Origin: Segniliparus rotundus DSM 44985
GTDB taxonomy: Bacteria; Actinomycetota; Actinomycetes; Mycobacteriales; Mycobacteriaceae
Length of the DNA: 64,000 nt
NCBI RefSeq assembly: GCF_000092825.1
Contig: NC_014168.1
Location: 2,347,946-2,411,945 of the forward strand
Direction: 5' to 3'
Shown: positions 58,457 to 64,000 of the stretch, one piece after another
How positions within the stretch are numbered: the stretch's first letter is position 1
Layout of the letters: the number at the start of each line of letters is the position of its first letter
Notes under the pieces: generated by a model
Database searches by the model: none
The model's input: only the letters and a program-made list of their open reading frames with translations
What the model was told of the DNA's origin: nothing
Translations under genes and position numbers: made by a program

Positions 58457-58705
58457 CTTGCGTACTTGTCCTTATCTGGAGATTCTGGTCCGCTGAAGAG
58501 CGGGCACAATCCATCCTGGGCGCCAGCCGGGTGGCCGCCAAGGCCAGAAAGCCATCGGCATCAGGGTCTTCCTGCTCTCGACCAGCCCTTGTCCAGCTGG
58601 CAGATTCGAGATACCGCCACACGCCAGTTAGGAGAGCCGCATGTTCCCCGATCTGAACCGCACCGGGTTTGTTGCGGGGCATTTCCTCCCGGAAGGATGG
58701 GGATC

Positions 58706-59047
58706 ATGTCCGTATCGAAGAGGCCGACGCCGAAGAAGTATCCGCCGGAGTTGCGTGAGCGGGCGGTGCGCCTGGTGAGCGAGGCGCACCAGGAAGACCC
58801 GGAGCTCTCGCAGACCCAGGCCCATCAGCGGATCGGAAAGCGTTTGGGAGTGCATCACGAGACGCTGCGCACGTGGGTGAAGCAGGCCGAGGTCGACGCG
58901 GGCCGAAGGCCCGGCGTCACGACGGCGGAGTCCGATCGGGTCAAAGCGCTCGAGCGCGAGGTGAAAGAGCTGCGGCGGGCGAACGAGATCCTGCTCGCCG
59001 CGTCGTCTTTCTTCGCGCGGGAGCTCGACCCGCGACTTCCGAGGTGA
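58706..59047 (+). CDS. IS3-family transposase OrfA (copy 2)
   Basis: 113 aa. Helix-turn-helix region (PPELRERAVRLVSEAHQEDP ... IGKRLGVHHETLRTWVKQAE) followed by a leucine-zipper-like helix (SDRVKALEREVKELRRANEI then LLAASSFF). GGAAGG lies 9 nt before the ATG. Intact. OrfB is in the -1 frame, as usual for IS3 elements. Confidence 0.9.
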   Translation: MSVSKRPTPKKYPPELRERAVRLVSEAHQEDPELSQTQAHQRIGKRLGVHHETLRTWVKQAEVDAGRRPGVTTAESDRVKALEREVKELRRANEILLAASSFFARELDPRLPR

Positions 59048-59921
59048 TCCGGTTCGTGGACGCGAACCGGGAGCGGTTCGGGGTCGAGCCGGTCTGCCGG
59101 GTGCTCAAAGGGCACGGCGTGAAGATCGCCCCGCGCACCTACTGGGCCGCCAAGTCCAGGCCCGCGTCCGCCCGCTCGGTCCGCGACCAGGAGCTCAAGG
59201 CTCTGATCACGGACGTGTTCGAGGACCGGCTCAAAGGCCGGGGCCTCGCGGGGGCCAGGAAGGTCTACCACCTTCTCAAACGCGACGGGCATCAGGTCGC
59301 CCGCTGCACGGTCGAGCGGTTGATGCGCGAGCTGGGCTTGAGAGGCGCGTCGCGGGGCGACGGCAAAGTCCGCACCACCCGGCGGGACGACTCGGCTCCC
59401 AGGCCCCCGGACCTGGTCAAGCGCCAGTTCAAGTCGGAGGCCCCGAACCGTTTGTGGGTCGTGGACTTCACCTATGTCGCGACCTGGTCGGGCATGGGTT
59501 TCACGGCGTTCGCCACCGACGTCTACTCGCGGCGGGTCGGCGGTTGGAGAACGGCCTCGCGCATGCCCGTCGAGCTCCCGTTGGACGCTTTGGAGATGGC
59601 CCTGTGGGTCTGTGAGAGAGCTGGTCAGAGCCTTGACGGGCTCATCCATCACAGCGACGCGGGATCGCAATACACTGCGATCCGCTACGCCGAGCGCCTC
59701 GCCGACGCGGGCGCCCTCGCGTCCATCGGGACGGTCGGCGACTCCTACGACAACGCCCTCGCCGAATCCGAGATCGGCCTCTACAAGCGCGAATGAGTCC
59801 GCCACGACGGCCCGTTCCGCACGGTGGACGAGCTCGAACTCGCCACCCTCTCCTGGGTCTGGTGGTTCAACGAGCACCGCATCCACTCCAAGATCGGGAA
59901 CATCCCCCGGTCGAATTCGAA
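58957..59921 (+). pseudogene. IS3-family transposase OrfB (copy 2), interrupted
   Basis: DDE integrase-core protein: EVIRFVDANRERFGVEPVCR, KGRGLAGARKVYHLLKRDGH, first Asp in LWVVDFTYVATWSGMGF, second Asp in HHSDAGSQYTAIRYAERL, Glu in NALAESEIGLYKRE. TGA at 59794 replaces the Cys codon found in copy 1. Further on, the C-terminal part (VRHDGPFRTVDELELATLSW) shifts frame near 59910. A complete transposase cannot be made. Confidence 0.85.
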
Positions 59922-60902
59922 GCCAAGTATTACGCTCAACAACAACCCTTGACGGCGACCGCCGCCAAGCAAAACGCTCTGCACTAAACCCGGTGCGGTT
60001 CAATCAGCACGCGCTTGAAGCCGCTGTGTCGCTGGCCGCGCGGGCGCCGTCAGTGCACAACTCCCAGCCATGGTTGTGGCGGGTCGGCGGACGCGCCCTG
60101 CACTTGTACGCGGACCTGCGCCGCCAACTCGTCGAGACGGACCCGGCCGGCCGGGATCTACTCATCAGCTGCGGGGCGGCGCTGCACCATCTTCGGGTGG
60201 GCTTCGCCGCCTTAGGCTGGGGCGCGCAGGTGCGCCGACTGCCCAACCCCGCCGAACCCGCGCACCTTGCGGCAGTGACGCTCCACAGGAGCCAACCGGC
60301 GGCCGAGGAGGTTTCACTTTGCCTAGCGATCTCATCCCGCCGATCTGACCGCCGCAGACTGTCGCCCCGGCCGATCCCCGAGAACCTCCTTGAGGGGCGC
60401 TGCTCACAGGTGTCGACACTGCGGCCCGCCATGAGCTGGCAGCAGCCGCCGCTGTCGCCGCCTACCGGCACGAGGCCAGCCCCGCGTACCGCCGCGAGAT
60501 CGCGCGGTGGAGCGGCAAGCGACTGTCGCCCGAGGGCGTCCCGTCCAGAAACACACCGCCGCCGACCGCCGTTCTCGGCGGCGTGCCGGGACGGCATTTC
60601 TCCTCGCCCGGGCTCTGGCAGGAATTCCCGATCAGCGTCGATGGCTCCGAAGCCGAGCTTATTGTGCTGAGCACCGTCGCGGACGACCGGTTGTCACAGT
60701 TGCGCGCGGGTGAGGCCACCAGCGCGGTGCTGCTTTGCGCGACCCGGCACGGGCTCGCCAGCTGTTCCTTCACCGAGGCGTTAGAAACCTCTGAGACACG
60801 CGGGAGGATCCGCGCGAATGTGACTGCGGGGAACTACCCGCAGATGATCGTGCGACTCGGCTGGCCGCCGCACGATGCCCCCGCATTGGCGGTGACGGCC
60901 CC

Positions 60903-61517
60903 GCCGAGCGGTGTACGAAATCCTGGGTCCGCTGTCCACCACCCAGCTCTACAAGCAGCCCTCATGACAGCGGCGGCTACACCTCCACGGCCGGGGCGTA
61001 CCCCCACGCCATCGGCACGGAGGCGTGGGGGTACGCCCCGGCCGACAAAGAGCTGGTGCTGATCCTGATCCGCTCCGACCGCAAACAATCCGTCAACGCG
61101 GTCAAGCTCATCTCCGCCGTCAGCGGCTGGTCACTCGGCGGCGTCAGCACGATCAACCTGAGCCTGCACGCCTACAGCGAGCCCGACACCGCCCTGAAAC
61201 TCCTCGGGGCCACCGGCAACCAGAAAGATGTGATCACCACCGCCACCCAAGAGTACGCCATCGGGCTCGGCCAAAACTTCGACGTGCTCCCCGGCCACGT
61301 CCTCGCCATCGGGATCTGGCAGCAGGTCAACCTGTTCGGCGCCACCCGAAAGCTCGCGGGCATCCCGCAAGTCGGCGTCAAGCCCCGCACCGGGGCGCCG
61401 ATCAAAACAACCTTCGGCAAACTCACGAACCAAAGCTCCATCCCCGCCACCATCAAGCTCTCCGATATCACTTGGAGCCACAACGCCGCCGTGTGGGGAG
61501 CGCTCACCCACATCTGA
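60903..61517 (+). pseudogene. Truncated phage tail-like protein
   Basis: The reading frame from about 61056 gives LILIRSDRKQSVNAVKLISA, LGGVSTINLSLHAYSEPDTA, IWQQVNLFGATRKLAGIPQV and ends LSDITWSHNAAVWGALTHI. In-frame sequence upstream (SSPHDSGGYTSTAGAYPHAI) extends it, and VYEILGPLSTTQLYKQPS lies one frameshift further up. No start codon of its own is evident. Beta-rich, reminiscent of minor tail or adaptor proteins; the family is not certain. Confidence 0.5.
60988..61044. repeat. 23-bp perfect inverted repeat
   Basis: Exact 23-bp arms (60988-61010, 61022-61044) around an 11-nt spacer, 86 bp from the acg/phage junction. It lies within the frame of the tail-like remnant (AGAYPHAIGTEAWGYAPA). 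Confidence 0.7.
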
Positions 61518-61577
61518 ACCGAAGGCGAGCAGCGGCGCGAAAGCACTGTTCGGCCGGATACTTGATACCATCAAGGC

Positions 61578-62112
61578 ATGGCGAGACAAGGCGCAGTGGT
61601 GGCGGTGCCCCCGCCCGCTCAGATCCCCCCGCACCGGAAAGTCCTTGAGGCGATCGCCGAGATCTTCCGCGTCACAGGGTTCCGGCAAATCTGGGACGCG
61701 GACTTCGACAGTTCAGCAGACACCTCCGCGAAAGTCCAAAATCTCCAACTAGCGGGCACAGCCTGCGACAACACGCGGCTGAGAATCACCGCCCCCGACA
61801 GGGGACACGCCATACGCGCGCTGATCGCCGAACTCTCGGACCCACTTCCACGAGCGGCCCGAAGCCCCAGGCCCTATAGCAGCCGACCGAGTCAACGCGA
61901 TGCTGCACGCGATGTTCGAGGCGTACGGAACTGAGCGGGCCATCGTCGCGCAGAGCGCGGACGACAGCCTGATGCCAAGGACGTTCATGGTGCGCTGCCT
62001 CCTCGACGGGCTGAGCGCGGCCGGAGACGGGCCCACGCTTGCCGAAGCGGCGTTGGAATTTCTCATCGACCTCGGCGGCCTGCAAAAGTCCACCGTGGGC
62101 CGGGTGGGCTAA
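61578..62112 (+). pseudogene. Frameshifted gene, unknown function
   Basis: Frame 1 gives ARQGAVVAVPPPAQIPPHRK, VLEAIAEIFRVTGFRQIWDA ... HAIRALIAELSD. Near 61850 coding sense moves to another frame: HERPEAPGPIAADRVNAMLH, AMFEAYGTERAIVAQSADDS, LMPRTFMVRCLLDGLSAAGD. Together about 175 residues of plausible protein; no domain recognised. ATACCAT-like promoter bases lie just upstream of the ATG. Confidence 0.5.
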
Positions 62113-62186
62113 GCCCCATCGTCTGCCAATATCCCCCGGCTGGCATTCGCGCAGAAGAAGGCAAGGAACGCTGTCGCGCGTCTTGA

Positions 62187-62984
62187 TCAGAATTCGGGGG
62201 AAGGGCCCCAGCGCCTTGGAGACCAGCCCCAGCCTTCCGAGAAAGGGGCGTCTACAAACTCGGGGAATACCGCGCCGTTCACCAGCTTGAACTTCTTCCC
62301 GCCGCCGGGAAGCCGCAGCTCTTTTTGCTTCTTGCTTCCAACCTCTTTGTAGCGCACGATGAACTCCCACTCGTACGCTCGCTCAGCGGCCTCCCCGTAG
62401 CGCTCAGGACGAGCCCATATGTCTAGATGGACCGAAGCGCCTTCTTTCAGCCGGAAGTGGGAGTCGGAAAACCGCCGCTCGTCCGACGAGTCGGGAACGA
62501 CAACACGCGAGCGGGGGATGTCCAGGTAGACGGTCACAGCACGGAATTTCAGATCCGAGCCTCCTGCCTGCCGTTCCACCACGACGCCGTCGGGAACTTG
62601 CAGCGGGGACGCCTCGGCGCCGAACCCCAAAATGTCGACGGCGGTCCCCTTCTTGCAGGTGATGAGAGCGAAGATCCTTTGACGGTGCGCTGCAATGCCG
62701 TTGTGCCGTTCGGCCCATCTCGGCAGGGTCAAAACCGATTCGCCGCTATCGAGCCCCGGCGAGTCCAGCGCAGTGATCTCACGCAGCCCCGCCTCCGTCA
62801 CAGGAAGGTACTGAGGGAGCGTGTGATACGCGAAATGCGCCGCCCACTGCCTCTCCGCGTCAAGCTCCAGCTCGAAAACAACCGGAGGGCGTCGCAACAC
62901 CCGTCGCCATAGCTTCGGGGCGGCGAGGGACCGGACCAGGTCTCCCGCGATACGCCCTTCCACAGGTGTCACCCAAGAAGACAT
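62187..62984 (-). CDS. Hypothetical protein, 265 aa
   Basis: Composition and length look genuine (FELELDAERQWAAHFAYHTL, QRIFALITCKKGTAVDILGF, REEF-like basic C-terminus KEVGSKKQKELRLPGGGKKF). No membrane segment, motif or family recognised. It faces the phage-like genes on both sides. Somewhat less GC-rich than its neighbours, so acquired cargo is possible. Confidence 0.55.
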   Translation of the reverse strand: MSSWVTPVEGRIAGDLVRSLAAPKLWRRVLRRPPVVFELELDAERQWAAHFAYHTLPQYLPVTEAGLREITALDSPGLDSGESVLTLPRWAERHNGIAAHRQRIFALITCKKGTAVDILGFGAEASPLQVPDGVVVERQAGGSDLKFRAVTVYLDIPRSRVVVPDSSDERRFSDSHFRLKEGASVHLDIWARPERYGEAAERAYEWEFIVRYKEVGSKKQKELRLPGGGKKFKLVNGAVFPEFVDAPFSEGWGWSPRRWGPSPEF

Positions 62985-63053
62985 CCGCTCGTCCGCCTTT
63001 CACCGACACATCCCTCGCCCATTGTGTACCAATCGCTTTCAGAAACGAAGACC

Positions 63054-63995
63054 ATGCCTGTCACCCGCCAACGCCTCCTGCGATTGTGGGTGTTCGCCGC
63101 CCTGCGCTCCGGCAACCCCTACGTGTACGGCGGCAGCTTCGCCGAAGACCCCCGCGCGTCCACGGACTGCTCGGGGGCGGTGTTCAGCGCGGCCGCGATC
63201 CTCTCGGGCCTGGACCCGCACCGGCGTTGGGGCTCGACGGAGACGCTGCGCCTGGCCCGCCTCAACAACCAGCCCGCGCCGTGCGGGCTCGTCCCCGCCG
63301 CGAGCAAGGACGCGGTCCCCGCTGACGCGCCGCTGAAAGTCGGAGTCATGCACGGGGAGGGCGGGGGCGCCGCGAGCCACACCGCGTGCTCGTTCTTCCT
63401 CGGCGGGCGCCGGTTCGACTTCGAGAGCCGGGGCACGCCCGGCGTGCTGCTCGACTCGGGGGCGCGGGGCTGGGACGACCCTATTTTCACGGACTTCTGG
63501 TTCTTGCCCGGACCCGTGCTCGACGACCCGAGCGCGTGGCCGCTGCCGCCAGGTGTGGTGTACGGGCCGCTGGAGGGCACAGAGACGCAGCTCTCCGGGC
63601 GAGCCGGGGAGCCCGCCGCGTGGACGGGCGCGCTGCGCGAATTCCAACGCGCGGCCGGAGGCCCCGAGACCGGGGTCTACGACCCCGCCACCCTCCGCGC
63701 GGCCGAGGAGGCGCAAGCCGCGACGGGACAGCCGGTCACAGGTTTGGTGGACGAGGCCGTCTGGCGCGCGGCACGCGCCGCCGAACACGGCCCGGCCCCG
63801 TCCGACGACGGGCCGCCCGCTGTGTGGGCGGACGTGTCCGAATGGCAGGGCGCGGCCCTGGACGACTCCTGCCCGCACCCCGTCTTCTGCTTCCGCACCA
63901 ACGACGGCGGCCACCGTGACCTGAAAGCAATCGCGAACGCGCGCGCCGCCAAGGCGATGCTCGACGCCGGGCGCCTGCGCTGCGTGATCGCCTAA
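63054..63995 (+). CDS. Endolysin-like protein: NlpC/P60-type peptidase, PG-binding, truncated GH25
   Basis: 313 aa. N-terminal peptidase: NPYVYGGSFAEDPRASTDCS with the catalytic Cys and a later His in ASHTACSFFLGGRRFDFES. Middle: peptidoglycan-binding repeat (LREFQRAAGGPETGVYDPAT and TGQPVTGLVDEAVWRAARA). C-terminal: start of a GH25 lysozyme-like domain (VWADVSEWQGAALDD) that breaks off after LRCVIA at a TAA followed by TAC TT, where AYYF would be expected. ATG at 63054 chosen; a GTG 10 codons earlier is possible. Typical LysA layout of actinophages. Confidence 0.75.
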   Translation: MPVTRQRLLRLWVFAALRSGNPYVYGGSFAEDPRASTDCSGAVFSAAAILSGLDPHRRWGSTETLRLARLNNQPAPCGLVPAASKDAVPADAPLKVGVMHGEGGGAASHTACSFFLGGRRFDFESRGTPGVLLDSGARGWDDPIFTDFWFLPGPVLDDPSAWPLPPGVVYGPLEGTETQLSGRAGEPAAWTGALREFQRAAGGPETGVYDPATLRAAEEAQAATGQPVTGLVDEAVWRAARAAEHGPAPSDDGPPAVWADVSEWQGAALDDSCPHPVFCFRTNDGGHRDLKAIANARAAKAMLDAGRLRCVIA

Positions 63996-64000
63996 TACTT

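Larger units (their letters stand above)
58654..60002 (+). mobile_element. IS3-family element, copy 2
   Basis: 1349 bp with terminal repeats TGAACCGCACCGGGTTT... (left) and its near-complement at 59979-60002; the inner ends differ. A 3-bp target duplication ATC flanks it (58651-58653 and 60003-60005). It is inserted after codon 4 of the acg-like gene. Clearly related to copy 1 but with full internal length. Confidence 0.93.
58641..60902 (+). pseudogene. Acg-like nitroreductase gene, split by IS and truncated
   Basis: AGGAG precedes ATG at 58641. Removing the IS and one ATC copy joins MFPD to QHALEAAVSLAARAPSVHNS, then QPWLWRVGG, the N-terminus of the Acg (Rv2032) family. After the IS the frame continues to ISSRRSDRRRLSPRPIPENL, shifts near 60390, and resumes as PGRHFSSPGLWQEFPISVDG ... 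YPQMIVRLGWPPHDAPALAV. The usual C-terminal end is replaced by phage-like sequence at about 60900. Acg proteins are DosR-regulated flavin-binding proteins. Confidence 0.85.

Noticed and set aside
58457-58640. Minus-strand frame between the Rv2004c-like gene and the IS
   Set aside because: Pieces such as LLTGVWRYLESASW look protein-like, but there is no conserved match or start signal, and the stretch must hold the divergent promoters of the kinase and acg.

Overview
The window is GC-rich, densely coded, and carries gene sets typical of mycolic-acid Actinobacteria (Mycobacteriales). These are a mycobacterial-type pyrR-pyrB-pyrC-membrane protein-carA operon, pepQ-efp-nusB, an EphD-like hydrolase/reductase fusion, a sufR-B-D-C-S-U-sufT operon divergent from a MptB-like mannosyltransferase, and a DosR/DosS dormancy cluster. 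A Segniliparus- or Tsukamurella-like organism would fit, but the genus is inference. No ribosomal RNA is present; there is one tRNA gene.

Layout. (1) 1-26.6 kb is core chromosome: pyrimidine biosynthesis with a PyrR-binding hairpin at the pyrR ribosome-binding site, an acyl-CoA synthetase, ephD, nusB, efp, pepQ, the Suf iron-sulfur operon, mptB with an ABC exporter, a stand-alone LigD-type polymerase, two unrecognised genes, and a tgt gene that lacks the usual zinc cysteines. (2) 26.6-43.2 kb is the left part of a prophage or phage-derived integrative element at the 3' end of a tRNA-Ser(GCU) gene. It holds integrase, ImmA-like protease, repressor, Cro/Xis-type regulators, an exonuclease, a primase-helicase with iteron-like repeats at its 3' end, a resolvase-like nuclease, WhiB, and a cargo zone with several unrecognised genes. 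The cargo includes a stand-alone PD-(D/E)XK-like protein and a two-gene unit of unknown function. (3) 43.2-44.4 kb is a decayed IS3-family copy that cuts off a PP-loop (PAPS-reductase-like) phage gene and has no target duplication.

(4) 44.4-60.9 kb is a hypoxia/dormancy island: a BON protein, Hsp20, acetate kinase, a CBS-BON protein, a universal stress protein, phosphoketolase, DosR, DosS, a small membrane protein, decayed sugar-phosphorylase genes, an SPFH protein, an Rv2004c-like kinase, and an Acg-like nitroreductase. The nitroreductase is split by a second IS3-family copy with a clean ATC duplication. Phosphoketolase plus acetate kinase would turn sugar phosphates into acetate and ATP without respiration, next to the sensor-regulator pair known to respond to low oxygen. 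(5) 60.9-64 kb again looks phage-derived: a truncated tail-like protein, a frameshifted gene, an unknown gene, and an endolysin-like protein ending in what looks like a premature stop.

The dormancy island therefore lies between two blocks of phage-type genes. The left border is an IS copy without target duplication; the right border is a direct fusion of acg to phage sequence. Many genes here are broken, so this part of the chromosome appears to have been rearranged by IS activity and is decaying.
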